From an uncultured Chitinophagaceae bacterium (GTDB taxonomy: Bacteria; Bacteroidota; Bacteroidia; Chitinophagales; Chitinophagaceae), in assembly GCA_937981995.1 (NCBI GenBank), contig CALJNC010000017.1:1-48821 (forward strand): a DNA stretch of 48,821 nucleotides. Reading direction: 5' to 3'. A program made the translations under genes and the position numbers. Position 1 is the stretch's first letter. Every line of letters begins with the position of its first letter. Positions 8,792-17,549 of this stretch are shown in pieces. Under the pieces are notes generated by a model, which was given only the letters and a program-made list of their open reading frames with translations, made no database searches and was not told the DNA's origin.

Positions 8792-9581
8792 TTGGTCAAC
8801 CGAGACGTATCGAACCAGTCTTGAAAATACAATAAGTATGCTTCAAGCTGAACGGAATGAAAGTATCTACGAAGTGGTACAATGTATGATGCACAGTGAG
8901 AATGAAACTACTGATTACACAAATGACATAGCTACATGGTTGGATAAAGTACAAACTGTACATTCTCGTTTTCAGTTATGTGAATATTATTTAAGTAAAG
9001 GTCAAAATGCAAATGCACAAAATACACTTTCTGCAATTTCAACTTCTTTTGAACTCAGTGAGAAAGAGCAAACTGAATTGAACGCTTATACAGATTTTTT
9101 CAACTTTAAAATAGGATTACAGAATAGTAGTATAAGTATTCATGAATTAGATGAAGTCAAGAAAACTGATCTGACAAACATTGCTGAAATGTTCCCGAGT
9201 ACCTATGGTGGACAAAGAGCTCAAAATGCTTTATGTTTTTTCTATAATGATTGTATTACCAAGAGCTTTGCAATAGTACCACCTCAAAATAAAAAGGTCG
9301 TTGAGTCAGTAAATAATATATCAGTACAACAAGAAATCAAAGTATATCCTAACCCTGCTAAAGATCACGTTACTTTTCAAATAATGAATCCAGATAAATC
9401 TTGCGAGGGTTGTAAAATTGTTATTACAGATTTACACGGTCGTACTGTTAATGAAGGAGAATTAAATGAGCTAAGCGGAATGTATATATGGGATACGAGA
9501 AAAATAGTCCCTGGAGCTTATATTTATCAGGTGAAGACTAATTTATCAGTGGAAAGTGGTAAAGTAGTTATTATGAAGTAG
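8784..9581 (+). CDS. C-terminal helical region and T9SS sorting domain of the giant secreted protein
   Basis: The 265 codons from a GTG at 8784 overlap the end of the preceding frame by eight bases. The start is nominal; the frame is open slightly upstream (NLIVASWS). The first ~170 residues are helical and rich in Glu and Gln (TSLENTISMLQAERNES, WLDKVQTVHSRFQLCEYYL, NAQNTLSAI), like the helical spacer that precedes the sorting domain in related giant proteins. The end is a type A sorting domain: VYPNPAKDHVTFQI ... CKIVITDLHGR ... GAYIYQVKT ... GKVVIMK. It has no signal peptide of its own and cannot be secreted unless fused to the upstream frame. A strong intrinsic terminator follows at 9604, closing the transcription unit that starts near 2641. 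Confidence 0.8.
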   Translation: MASWSTETYRTSLENTISMLQAERNESIYEVVQCMMHSENETTDYTNDIATWLDKVQTVHSRFQLCEYYLSKGQNANAQNTLSAISTSFELSEKEQTELNAYTDFFNFKIGLQNSSISIHELDEVKKTDLTNIAEMFPSTYGGQRAQNALCFFYNDCITKSFAIVPPQNKKVVESVNNISVQQEIKVYPNPAKDHVTFQIMNPDKSCEGCKIVITDLHGRTVNEGELNELSGMYIWDTRKIVPGAYIYQVKTNLSVESGKVVIMK

Positions 9582-9603
9582 AATAAGTTTATTACTGGAA
9601 TTG

Positions 9604-9635
9604 AGGTTGTCTATAGGACAACCTTATTTTTTTTT
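9604..9635 (+). terminator. Intrinsic terminator after the T9SS gene block
   Basis: AGGTTGTC (9604-9611) and GACAACCT (9617-9624) form a perfect eight-pair stem around TATAG, extended by G-T and T-A pairs, and followed by a run of nine T from 9627. Confidence 0.88.
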
Positions 9636-9684
9636 GAACTTAAAAATACATTGTTTACCTTATATTTACCCTGTTAAATAAAAT

Positions 9685-9721
9685 AACGCCTAACTATTTG
9701 AAATACAAAAAGTTAGACGTT
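9685..9721 (-). terminator. Probable terminator of tRNA-Asn
   Basis: AACGCCTAAC (9685-9694) pairs with GTTAGACGTT (9712-9721) over ten positions with one wobble, around a 17-base loop. On the minus strand it lies directly after the tRNA 3' end and is followed by ATTTTATTT. The long loop makes it weaker than the other terminators here. Confidence 0.5.
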
Positions 9722-9727
9722 TTGTTG

Positions 9728-9801
9728 CTCCCCCTTCAGGACTTGAACCTGAGACCCTCTGATTAACAGTCAGATGCTCTAACCAACTGAGCTAAGGAGG
9801 A
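9728..9801 (-). tRNA. tRNA-Asn (GTT)
   Basis: The minus strand reads TCCTCCTTAGCTCAGTTGG..., a complete 74-base cloverleaf. The seven-pair acceptor stem is TCCTCCT with AGGGGGA (one T-G pair) and G as discriminator. The D-arm is followed by the anticodon stem TCTGA/TCAGA with loop CTGTTAA, giving anticodon GTT, and by the T-arm CAGGTTCAAGTCCTG. CCA is not encoded. A partial copy of the anticodon arm lies just 5' of the gene, at 9823-9847. Confidence 0.95.
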
Positions 9802-9822
9802 ATATGGTTTCTTTAGTTAAGC

Positions 9823-9847
9823 ACCCTCTGATTAACAGTCAGATGCT
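9823..9847 (-). repeat. Exact 25-base copy of the tRNA-Asn anticodon arm (truncated tRNA relic)
   Basis: Bases 9823-9847 repeat 9754-9778 of tRNA-Asn exactly. After the match the copy continues TTATAAAGGAG, resembling the tRNA 5' end with the D-arm deleted. It cannot fold as a tRNA. It is either a broken tandem duplicate or an attachment-site-like scar of an integrated element. Confidence 0.85.
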
Positions 9848-9897
9848 TTATAAAGGAGTGCAAATATATACTTTTTGATAAAAAAACAAAGAAAATC

Positions 9898-11136
9898 TTA
9901 CTCGTAAAAAACAGTTTTATATGGGTAGCGTTCTCGGTACAAATCTTTGACCTTTTTAAGCAAGATATCCCTAAACTCAGCAATATTCGTCTTTTCCTGT
10001 GCTGAGATGAAAATACAGTTACCATCAAGCCTTTTTTTCCAACTTGCAATCAATTCTTTTAAAAGCTGTTCTTTTACTTCTGGTTCTAACCACTCATCAA
10101 AAGCTTTCTTTTCGTACAGGTCTAATTTATTAAAAATGATAATAACGGGCTTGTCAAATGCATTCAGCTCCTTCAGCGTACCATTCACCACATTCATCTG
10201 ATCTTCAAAAGTGGGGTGAGATAAATCCACTACATGGAGTAGAATATCCGCTTCACGAGTTTCGTCTAGTGTACTTTTAAAACTTTCCACCAAGTGGTGA
10301 GGCAGTTTTCTTATAAAACCTACCGTATCGCTAAGTAAAAATGGAGTACGCTCATAAACTACCTTGCGGGTAGTAGTATCCAATGTGGCAAACAATTTAT
10401 TTTCAGCAAATACTTCCTCTTTACTTAACACGCGCATGATGGTACTCTTACCAACATTGGTATAACCAACTAATGATACTCGTATTAATTCACCACGTTC
10501 TTTGCGTTGAGTTTGTCCTTGTTTGTCAAATTTGATAAGCTTCTTTTTTAATACCGAAACTTTGTCTCTAATAATACGTCTATCCGTTTCAATCTCTGTT
10601 TCACCAGGTCCTCTTGTTCCAATTCCGCCTCCTTGTCTTTCAAGGTGAGTCCACATACCACGCAGACGTGGTAGTATATATTGGTACTGCGCAAGTTCTA
10701 CCTGTGTGCGTGCTTGAGCTGTTGTAGCTCTTGCGGCAAAAATATCTAGTATTAAATCACTGCGGTCCAATACATGCTTATCAAGTGCTTCTTCAATATT
10801 TAATATCTGAGAGCCCGTAAGTTCGTCATCAAATATTAGGATATCAACCTCTGTATCTGCACGATCAATATATTGTTTAATTTCTTGTAATTTTCCTTTT
10901 CCAAGAAAGGTCCGTCCATCAGGGCGCTCGCGTCTTTGGGTAAAGCGTTTTACTTCAATGGCTCCGGCCGTCTCAGCCAAAAAAGCCAACTCGTCAAGAT
11001 ATTCTTCTATCTGCTCATCGGTTTGATGTTGTTGTATCAAGCCTACGAGTATTGCCTTCTCCGATTTTTTTATTTTTTTATTCTTATCTATCAAATGATA
11101 TCCTTTGTATTCAAAATTAGGAAATAATACCAACAA
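9898..11136 (-). CDS. hflX: GTPase HflX (ribosome-splitting/ribosome-associated GTPase)
   Basis: HflX binds ribosomes, and in E. coli it splits stalled or stressed 70S particles. All family landmarks are present: the N-terminal HflX domain with GRTFLGKGKLQEI near 74-87, the glycine-rich linker GGGIGTRGPGETEIETDRR at 169-187, and the G domain with G1 GYTNVGKST (224-232), G3 DTVGF (270-274) and G4 NKLD (336-339). The length (412) fits Bacteroidota HflX. The start is uncertain because no ATG lies upstream of the conserved KAILVGL. TTG at 11136 is listed, but a -7-like box (TTCATTTG) overlaps it, so TTG at 11094, giving a protein beginning LIDKNKK, may be the real start. It diverges from acs. Confidence 0.95.
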   Translation of the reverse strand: MLVLFPNFEYKGYHLIDKNKKIKKSEKAILVGLIQQHQTDEQIEEYLDELAFLAETAGAIEVKRFTQRRERPDGRTFLGKGKLQEIKQYIDRADTEVDILIFDDELTGSQILNIEEALDKHVLDRSDLILDIFAARATTAQARTQVELAQYQYILPRLRGMWTHLERQGGGIGTRGPGETEIETDRRIIRDKVSVLKKKLIKFDKQGQTQRKERGELIRVSLVGYTNVGKSTIMRVLSKEEVFAENKLFATLDTTTRKVVYERTPFLLSDTVGFIRKLPHHLVESFKSTLDETREADILLHVVDLSHPTFEDQMNVVNGTLKELNAFDKPVIIIFNKLDLYEKKAFDEWLEPEVKEQLLKELIASWKKRLDGNCIFISAQEKTNIAEFRDILLKKVKDLYRERYPYKTVFYE

Positions 11137-11179
11137 ATGAATTAGCGATTCTAATCCAAGATTTTGTTTATTTTAGTAG

Positions 11180-11195
11180 TTCGCAATTTTATTAT
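11180..11195 (+). repeat. 16-base element shared with 41668-41683
   Basis: TTCGCAATTTTATTAT occurs here, running into the acs ATG, and again at 41668-41683, with the adjoining bases also alike (TAGTA before, AATCA after with one mismatch). TTCGC near a TAGTA could be a variant -7 box. Two copies are not enough to show function. Confidence 0.4.
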
Positions 11196-13092
11196 GAATC
11201 ATTATAACATTAGTAATCCAACGGACTATCAACAAGCGTATAAAAAATCAGTAGAAGACCCTAAAGATTTTTGGGAAAAAATAGCAAAAGAAAATTTCGT
11301 TTGGAAAAAACAATGGGAAAGCATTTGCGAGCATGATTTTAAAGAAGCAAAATTTACATGGTTCAAAGGTGCTAAATTAAATATAACAGAAAACTGTTTA
11401 GATCGGCACTTAGCTACAAAGGGCGAACAGGCTGCTATAATTTTTGAACCAAATGATCCTAAAGAGGATGCACAGCATATAAGTTTTAATGAACTGCATA
11501 AGCGAGTTTGTAAAATGGCCAATGTACTCAAAGAACAAGGAGTTCAAAAAGGAGATCGTGTAATACTTTATTTGCCTATGATTCCTGAATTGGCAGTATC
11601 AGTTTTGGCTTGTGCCCGAATTGGCGCGGTGCATTCGGTGGTATTTGCAGGTTTTTCTTCAACAGCATTGGCCTCACGTATCAATGATTGTGGTGCCAAA
11701 ATTGTAATAACAGCTGATGGTGGATTTAGAGGAGCCAAAACGATTTCTTTAAAAACGATTGTTGATGATGCATTGAAAGAAACTCCTGCTATAACCAAAG
11801 TGCTTGTTGTAAAACGTACAAGCCAAACTATAGAAATGATAGAGGGACGAGATGTATTTCTTCAACCATTATTAGATGCAGCTAGCGAGCAATTTGAGGC
11901 GGAGGTAATGGATGCCGAGGATCCTTTATTTATATTATATACCTCAGGTAGTACAGGTAAGCCTAAAGGCATGATGCATACTACAGCAGGCTATATGGTA
12001 TACACTGCTTATACTTTTAAAAATGTATTTAATTACAATGAAGGTGATGTGTATTGGTGCACGGCAGATATTGGTTGGATTACGGGTCATTCTTATATCG
12101 TTTACGGGCCGCTAGCTAATGGAGCAACTACCATTATGTTTGAAGGAATACCATCCTACCCTGATTGTGGGCGTTTTTGGGAGGTGGTAGAGAAGCATAA
12201 AGTAAATCAGTTTTATACTGCGCCTACTGCAATTCGATCTTTAGCAAAAGAGAGTTTGGCACTGGTAACTAAATATGATTTAAGTTCCTTAAAAGTAATT
12301 GGCTCGGTAGGTGAACCTATCAACGAAGAAGCTTGGCATTGGTACGATGATAATATTGGTAAAAATAATTGTCCATTAGTAGATACATGGTGGCAAACTG
12401 AAACGGGTGGAATTTTAATTTCTCCATTACCTGGAGTGACTCAAACAACGCCTACCTATGCAAGCTTTCCATTACCGGGTATTCAACCTTGCTTAATGGA
12501 TGCTGATAAAAAGGAACTAGCTGATGCAACAGCAGAAGGTGCACTATGTATAAAGCATCCTTGGCCTTCTATGGCACGTACAATTTGGGGTAATCATAAG
12601 CGATATATTGATACCTACTTTTCGGCCTTTGCCGGCAAATATTTTACGGGCGATGGAGCTCAACGCGATGAAAATGGTTATCGTATAACAGGAAGAATGG
12701 ATGATGTAATTATTGTGTCAGGGCATAATTTAGGTACTGCACCTATTGAAGATGCTATTAATGAACATAAAGATGTAGCCGAAAGTGCAATTGTTGGATA
12801 TCCTCATGACATTAAAGGAAATGCTCTTTACGGTTATGTTATTTTAAAAGAGACGGATAATAGTCCTGAGCAAGTAAAAATCGAAATTAATCAACTTATA
12901 AGTAATCAAGTAGGACCGATTGCTAAATTGAATATAATTCAATTTGTACCTGGCTTGCCCAAAACTCGATCGGGTAAAATTATGAGAAGAATTTTACGAA
13001 AAATTGCATGTAATGAGATGGATAGTTTTGGTGATATTTCTACTTTATTAAATCCTGAAATTGTAGAAGACGTAGTAAAGGGAAAACTATAA
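11194..13092 (+). CDS. acs: Acetyl-CoA synthetase (AMP-forming)
   Basis: Acs converts acetate, ATP and CoA to acetyl-CoA, AMP and pyrophosphate in the cytosol. The 632-residue protein from ATG 11194 has the ANL-superfamily landmarks: the P-loop YTSGSTGKPKGM (about 248-260), DIGWITGHSYIVYGPL, the DTWWQTETG motif, YFTGDGA with the ribose-binding Asp, the hinge GRMDDVIIVSGHNLGTAPIEDAI, and PKTRSGKIMRR near the C-terminus. That last motif contains the lysine acetylated in regulated Acs enzymes. Length and motif order are those of true Acs rather than propionyl or medium-chain ligases, although substrate choice cannot be proved here. An upstream TTG at 11164 is less likely. A symmetrical terminator follows at 13114. 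The start codon overlaps a short sequence also found at 41668. Confidence 0.96.
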   Translation: MNHYNISNPTDYQQAYKKSVEDPKDFWEKIAKENFVWKKQWESICEHDFKEAKFTWFKGAKLNITENCLDRHLATKGEQAAIIFEPNDPKEDAQHISFNELHKRVCKMANVLKEQGVQKGDRVILYLPMIPELAVSVLACARIGAVHSVVFAGFSSTALASRINDCGAKIVITADGGFRGAKTISLKTIVDDALKETPAITKVLVVKRTSQTIEMIEGRDVFLQPLLDAASEQFEAEVMDAEDPLFILYTSGSTGKPKGMMHTTAGYMVYTAYTFKNVFNYNEGDVYWCTADIGWITGHSYIVYGPLANGATTIMFEGIPSYPDCGRFWEVVEKHKVNQFYTAPTAIRSLAKESLALVTKYDLSSLKVIGSVGEPINEEAWHWYDDNIGKNNCPLVDTWWQTETGGILISPLPGVTQTTPTYASFPLPGIQPCLMDADKKELADATAEGALCIKHPWPSMARTIWGNHKRYIDTYFSAFAGKYFTGDGAQRDENGYRITGRMDDVIIVSGHNLGTAPIEDAINEHKDVAESAIVGYPHDIKGNALYGYVILKETDNSPEQVKIEINQLISNQVGPIAKLNIIQFVPGLPKTRSGKIMRRILRKIACNEMDSFGDISTLLNPEIVEDVVKGKL

Positions 13093-13113
13093 GATTTTAA
13101 ATAAGAATAAAAA

Positions 13114-13139
13114 AAAGGGAACTCGTTCGAGTTCCCTTT
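13114..13139. terminator. Bidirectional terminator between acs and the convergent T9SS gene
   Basis: AAAGGGAACTC (13114-13124) and GAGTTCCCTTT (13129-13139) form a perfect 11-pair stem with loop GTTC. A-rich sequence on the left and T-rich sequence on the right let it serve both strands. Confidence 0.88.
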
Positions 13140-13157
13140 CTGTTTTTATTTGTTATT

Positions 13158-15773
13158 CTATTTCTTACGAATAGGGAAAGTATACAGTTTAGAATTCAAA
13201 TCCGAAACTTTTAAAATATACATTCCAGAAACTACATTCTCTAATGAAATGGTTGTGTTGAAAGAACCATTGTCAAGTACGTGATTACTTGAAAGAATAA
13301 TTCTTCCTTGCAAATCATATAGCTCAATTTTTAAGTCGTCAATATCTAAATTATTTATTGAAAGTGTAAGAACATCATTTGCAGGATTAGGATAAACTAC
13401 AACGCTTCCTTCCTCTCCAACATAAAGATTAATAACACTATGCGCTTTTGATTTTAAATTGTAATCAACAGAATGTAATTGGTAGTAGTTGTTTTTTCCT
13501 ACTACTGGTTTAGTATGATTAAATGTATAATGCCAATTCCCATTTGTATTAAATGCACCTTTTGACTCAATCGTAGCGAGTTTTTCTAAACCACTTATTT
13601 GCGTACCATGGTAAAGCTCGAAGTACTGATTATTGTACTCATTTATTGTTTCCCACTGTAATTGATTCTCACCGTTTATTGTTTTACCAAAGAAGTAAAC
13701 ATGGTCAACAGCAAGAGGGGCATTGGTTGAAACTAATATATGCAACGTTGCCTCGGCACATGCTTGCGGCGTACCATCATCACATGTTGTATAAGGGAAT
13801 TCTACAGGGCCGGTAAATCCATTTACGGGAGTAAATGTATACGAACCATCAGTTCCTAAAACTAAAGTTCCTTTACCCGGTATAGTTGTAGTTTGTGCAG
13901 TTACGGTTTGATTATCATCTTGTGGGTCAGTATCATTATCTGATACATTTGCACTTACTGGCGTATTTAAAGGAGTATAAGCAAAATCATCAGCAGCCGC
14001 CGTTGTGTTGGGAGCATCATCTCCTACAACTGTTATAATCTGTAAAGCTGTTTCGCATTGTGCTGGAGTTTGGTCATCGCATACTTCATACTCTAATGTA
14101 TCTGTACCTACGAAACTCGGATCTGGTGTGTATGTTATATCACCTGTAAGAGGATCAACAGTTACTGTACCATTAGAAGGGGAATCAACTACAGATACTG
14201 AACTAGGATCTAATTCATCATCTATGCTACCCGCAGCATCATTGTCTAACGTACTAAGTGTAACAGGAGTACCTGACTCAGTCGAAGCAATATCTGTATT
14301 TGCAACTGGAGGATTATTAGCGCTTTCATCTAAAACCGTTATGGTAAGTAAAGATTCAGGACAACCAGGCATTACAACACCAGGAGGACATACAGGAACT
14401 AAAAACTCATATACACCAGCTACCGGTGTAACAAAAGTATACGTTCCGTCAGGATTCATAGTAGGCATAGCCGTTGTTGGATTTCCTGGATCAGCAGTTG
14501 GCATTCCATAAGTAGTACCCGGTGGGAAACTTTCATCATTTGTACTTACATCACCCGTTACCGGCACATTTACAAAGGTTGCATTAATATCTGGGTCAGG
14601 AAGTATTGGATAAGCTATAGCAGTATCGTTGTTATTGCTTAAATCAGTATCATATAAAACACCCGCAATAGAAGTTGTATTTACATAGCTTCCTGTAGGG
14701 TTTACTGTTGCTGTAATGGTTAATGTTTCAGATTGGCCAGGTATTAAAGTACCTATGTCCCAAGTTCCATCGGCTGAGTTATATGTACCCTGACTTGTAG
14801 TAGAACTTACGTAAGTAAATCCTGAAGGAAGAATGTCTTTTACTACCGCTGCAGTATCTGCGTAAATTTCCGGTGCTGTACCATTATCTGCAGTTAATGT
14901 AAAGGTTACGTTGGATCCAATTGTAGGGGCGTTATTATCTATTACTTTGTTTATACCTAAATCCGATACAATTGAAGCAACAAAGAATTTTCCGTCTCCA
15001 TGATCAAAGGTTGATGCTGTTAAGGTTACTTTTTTTACTACCGAATTAAGTGGAGCAATATCCGATAAGTAAAATAAGGCAATTCCTATTGTTGCCCCTT
15101 CTCCAGCAGCATTTGTATTATCATTTGTTCTTCCACTTTCCCAATAATCAACATTAGTAGCTGGAGGGGCAAAATTTGCACCATAAATTGTTGAACCATT
15201 ACGTACAAATGTACCACCAAGTACCTGGTCAGGGCCACCACCTGCAGGCGTACCAGTTAATTCAACATAGAAGCAGTTATTAGCATTACGCTCTACTACT
15301 GCCACTACAGCACCTGGTGTAGATAAAATACCTTGGCTATATAACAAAGATTGTTTTTGAGCTAATGTGGTTGAATAGGCAACAGAGTCTCCACAGATAT
15401 TCAATCCATTTTGGCTACTTTGAAAATATTGATTTAAATTAAAGTTTTGGAAAGCAGCAAGTGCATTAGCATTCCAAGTAGGCGAACCACTGTTAGATAC
15501 TGTAACCGATCCATTCGTTCTAATGGCATTTGGAGCATGTCCGTTAGGGCCAAGTTGTGTCATTTCATAGCCATCTGGTACTACAAGCTCGCTGTAGTTT
15601 AAGCCATTAATTGTAATACTTGTAAGCACCGTAGGTGATGCTGGAGTTGGTTGAGGGCCTGCCCATTGGAAGGTAGCACCTGTGCGCACACTCATAGCTT
15701 GCTGAGCATTTACATTAATTGTGGCTTGGAAAAGCAAAACCAGGATAAAAGTAAGTTTGTAGAAACGTTTCAT
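13158..15773 (-). CDS. Large T9SS-secreted surface protein with DUF11-like and tandem Ig/cadherin-like domains
   Basis: 871 residues. A signal peptide (MKRFYKLTFILVLLFQATINVNAQ) is followed by a ~250-residue N-terminal region of unknown type. Next comes a DUF11-like repeat (about 280-400: DILPSGFTYVSS ... GTYNSADGTWDIGTLIPGQS ... DTDLSNNNDTA). Two VCBS/cadherin-like Ig modules follow (about 488-690), each with a DNDA/DNDTDP calcium-site-like turn, a G(T/S)(V/Y)T(V/F) strand and a Y.P...F.G.....Y..CDD strand. A sorting domain ends the protein (VVVYPNPANDVLTLSI ... YDLQGR ... GMYILKV). The layout suggests an extended, Ca-stabilised surface adhesin or matrix protein; that role is inferred. It faces acs across a shared terminator. 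No ligand-binding residues can be assigned. The composition (Thr, Asp, Asn, Gly rich) is normal for this class. Confidence 0.9.
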   Translation of the reverse strand: MKRFYKLTFILVLLFQATINVNAQQAMSVRTGATFQWAGPQPTPASPTVLTSITINGLNYSELVVPDGYEMTQLGPNGHAPNAIRTNGSVTVSNSGSPTWNANALAAFQNFNLNQYFQSSQNGLNICGDSVAYSTTLAQKQSLLYSQGILSTPGAVVAVVERNANNCFYVELTGTPAGGGPDQVLGGTFVRNGSTIYGANFAPPATNVDYWESGRTNDNTNAAGEGATIGIALFYLSDIAPLNSVVKKVTLTASTFDHGDGKFFVASIVSDLGINKVIDNNAPTIGSNVTFTLTADNGTAPEIYADTAAVVKDILPSGFTYVSSTTSQGTYNSADGTWDIGTLIPGQSETLTITATVNPTGSYVNTTSIAGVLYDTDLSNNNDTAIAYPILPDPDINATFVNVPVTGDVSTNDESFPPGTTYGMPTADPGNPTTAMPTMNPDGTYTFVTPVAGVYEFLVPVCPPGVVMPGCPESLLTITVLDESANNPPVANTDIASTESGTPVTLSTLDNDAAGSIDDELDPSSVSVVDSPSNGTVTVDPLTGDITYTPDPSFVGTDTLEYEVCDDQTPAQCETALQIITVVGDDAPNTTAAADDFAYTPLNTPVSANVSDNDTDPQDDNQTVTAQTTTIPGKGTLVLGTDGSYTFTPVNGFTGPVEFPYTTCDDGTPQACAEATLHILVSTNAPLAVDHVYFFGKTINGENQLQWETINEYNNQYFELYHGTQISGLEKLATIESKGAFNTNGNWHYTFNHTKPVVGKNNYYQLHSVDYNLKSKAHSVINLYVGEEGSVVVYPNPANDVLTLSINNLDIDDLKIELYDLQGRIILSSNHVLDNGSFNTTISLENVVSGMYILKVSDLNSKLYTFPIRKK

Positions 15774-15883
15774 TTTTTTAATTTAAAGGTTTTAAAAATT
15801 ATTTGGAGGCGTAAAACTAAAAAAGAAACAAGGTTTTAGCAAGCAATAAAGTATACATAAACGGAATATTTTCTTAAATGATA

Positions 15884-15910
15884 AAAGCCACTACTTTACG
15901 TAGTGGCTTT
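15884..15910. terminator. Intrinsic terminator downstream of sodA
   Basis: AAAGCCACTAC (15884-15894) pairs perfectly with GTAGTGGCTTT (15900-15910) around TTTAC. It lies 20 bases after the sod stop codon on the minus strand; its T-rich arm follows in that direction. Confidence 0.8.
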
Positions 15911-15930
15911 AAAAAAATATGTAAGAAGAT

Positions 15931-16530
15931 TTAAAGGGCTGCTTCGAAACGCTTACTTACTTCTTCCCAATTTACAATATTCCAAAAGGCTGAAATATAA
16001 TCAGGACGGCGGTTTTGATAGTTTAGGTAATATGCATGCTCCCAAACATCAATTCCAAGTATAGGAGTTCCTCCACAACCATGACCCATTACTGGATTAT
16101 CTTGGTTAGCAGTAGAGCATACCATTAGTTTGCCATCTTTCACACAAAGCCAAGCCCAACCACTTCCAAATTGTGTAGCTGCTGCTTTTGCAAAAGCTTC
16201 TTTAAAAGAATCCATACCGCCCAAATCGCTATCGATTGCTTCGGCTAGTTTTCCTGTTGGGTTTCCTCCACCATTAGGGCTTAATATGCTCCAAAATAAA
16301 GAGTGGTTGTAAAATCCGCCACCATTATTTCTTACGGCTGCATTGTTTTCACAATCAGCTAGTAATTCTTCAATGCTTTTTCCTGCTAGATCAGTTCCTT
16401 CAATAGCGGCATTTAATTTAGTAGTATATCCATTATGATGTTTTCCGTGGTGAATTTCCATGGTTTTAGCATCTATATGAGGTTCAAGCGCATCATGTGC
16501 GTAGGGTAATTCTGGTAATGTAAATGACAT
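15931..16530 (-). CDS. sodA: Superoxide dismutase, Mn/Fe family (Mn-type signature)
   Basis: It dismutates superoxide to oxygen and hydrogen peroxide. The 199-residue protein has all four metal ligands: His27 (in IHHGKHH), His76 (in [11 protein letters not shown]), Asp161 and His165 (in DVWEHAYY). GGGFYNH near 71-76 and Gln143 in TANQDNP are the Mn-type signature; Fe enzymes usually have their active-site Gln in the N-terminal half instead. Many Bacteroidota enzymes are cambialistic, so the metal is not certain. There is no signal peptide, hence it is cytosolic. A perfect TATATTTG box lies 20 bases upstream of the ATG and a terminator follows, so it is a single-gene unit. Confidence 0.96.
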   Translation of the reverse strand: MSFTLPELPYAHDALEPHIDAKTMEIHHGKHHNGYTTKLNAAIEGTDLAGKSIEELLADCENNAAVRNNGGGFYNHSLFWSILSPNGGGNPTGKLAEAIDSDLGGMDSFKEAFAKAAATQFGSGWAWLCVKDGKLMVCSTANQDNPVMGHGCGGTPILGIDVWEHAYYLNYQNRRPDYISAFWNIVNWEEVSKRFEAAL

Positions 16531-16549
16531 AATTTATTTTTTTAGAATG

Positions 16550-16557
16550 CAAATATA
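16550..16557 (-). promoter_or_regulatory. Bacteroidota -7 box of sodA (TATATTTG)
   Basis: The minus strand reads TATATTTGC, an exact TAnnTTTG match, ending 19 bases before the sod ATG. Confidence 0.65.
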
Positions 16558-16656
16558 ATCATGAAAAAGGTATTGGCTCAGTTAAAACCAATTGTCATAG
16601 GAATGTAACATTTTTAATGAGGTGTAAAGTTGCTTATGTAGTCTCGTCTCATTTCT

Positions 16657-17484
16657 ATGAAAAAAATAGTACTAGTTCTAATCTTATTTATCACTTACAA
16701 TTCCCAAGCTCAAATTTTTGCCGATGGTACCGTGATAACTAGCTTCTCAGCTACTGATATTAATAATGACGTATTCTCTTCTACCATAGCAACTAATAAT
16801 GGTAAACATATTGTAATAGATTTTTCGGCTACATGGTGTGGTAATTGTTGGAACTATCATGGCACAGGAGTTTTAGATAATTATAATAGCTTGTACGGTC
16901 CTAACGGAACAGCAGCACAAGATGCTGAAGTTCTATTTTATGAATCTGATGCATCTACAAATGATAATGATTTAAATGGAGTAGGAACAAATACGGTAGG
17001 TGATTGGGTTACAGGTTCAAATTATAAGATTTTTAATGAATCTAATCCTACACCGGTAAAATCAAGCTTTGCAAATAATGGAGGATTGGGTTATCCAACT
17101 GTATTTGTAGTTTGTAGCGATAGAAAAATGTATCGTCTTGCTACTAGTATTACTAATGCGACCGATGTAAGAAATTTTGTAAATACGAAGTGTGGCTTAA
17201 ACCCACTAAGCGCAAATACTGTGCATGCAGCTAGTTTTTCGTACGAAGTATATCCTAATCCTACATCAGCTAACGTAAAAGTAGATTTGAATATCGATGG
17301 TTTATCTAATGTGCGTTATGATGTATATAGTAGTATTGGTCAAAAAGTACTATCTCAAAATTTAAATAAAATTGAAGGGAAGTCAACAATAGATTTAGAA
17401 ACGGCTACACTTCAAAGTGGGTTGTATATTTTAAACATTACGGTAGACGGAGAAAAAATTACTGAAAAAATTATTGTAGAGTAA
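16657..17484 (+). CDS. Secreted thioredoxin-fold protein with T9SS sorting domain
   Basis: 275 residues. A signal peptide (MKKIVLVLILFITYNSQAQ) precedes a TlpA/AhpC-TSA-like thioredoxin fold: F.ATDINND, then VIDFSATWCGNCWNYH with the redox pair Cys61 and Cys64, then GYPTVFVVCSDRKMY with the cis-proline loop. The last ~75 residues are a sorting domain (YEVYPNPTSANVKVDL ... YSSIGQKV ... GLYILNI ... EKIIVE). It would carry a dithiol active site to the cell surface or medium, which suggests extracellular disulfide or thiol chemistry; the substrate is unknown. The Omp28-like or redoxin families are the closest guess. It stands alone, with a terminator at 17515. Confidence 0.88.
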   Translation: MKKIVLVLILFITYNSQAQIFADGTVITSFSATDINNDVFSSTIATNNGKHIVIDFSATWCGNCWNYHGTGVLDNYNSLYGPNGTAAQDAEVLFYESDASTNDNDLNGVGTNTVGDWVTGSNYKIFNESNPTPVKSSFANNGGLGYPTVFVVCSDRKMYRLATSITNATDVRNFVNTKCGLNPLSANTVHAASFSYEVYPNPTSANVKVDLNIDGLSNVRYDVYSSIGQKVLSQNLNKIEGKSTIDLETATLQSGLYILNITVDGEKITEKIIVE

Positions 17485-17514
17485 ATTAGGGGTTTTATTT
17501 TATAATGATGTGAA

Positions 17515-17547
17515 AGTCATTCTGCTTAGGCAGGATGGCTTTTTTTG
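17515..17547 (+). terminator. Intrinsic terminator after the secreted thioredoxin gene
   Basis: AGTCATTCTGC (17515-17525) pairs with GCAGGATGGCT (17530-17540) around TTAG with two wobble pairs, followed by a run of T to 17546. Confidence 0.82.
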
Positions 17548-17549
17548 TG

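Noticed and set aside
14005-14511. 168-codon plus-strand frame inside the large T9SS protein gene
   Set aside because: Antisense to the Ig-like repeats, whose regular composition keeps the opposite frame open; no homology features.
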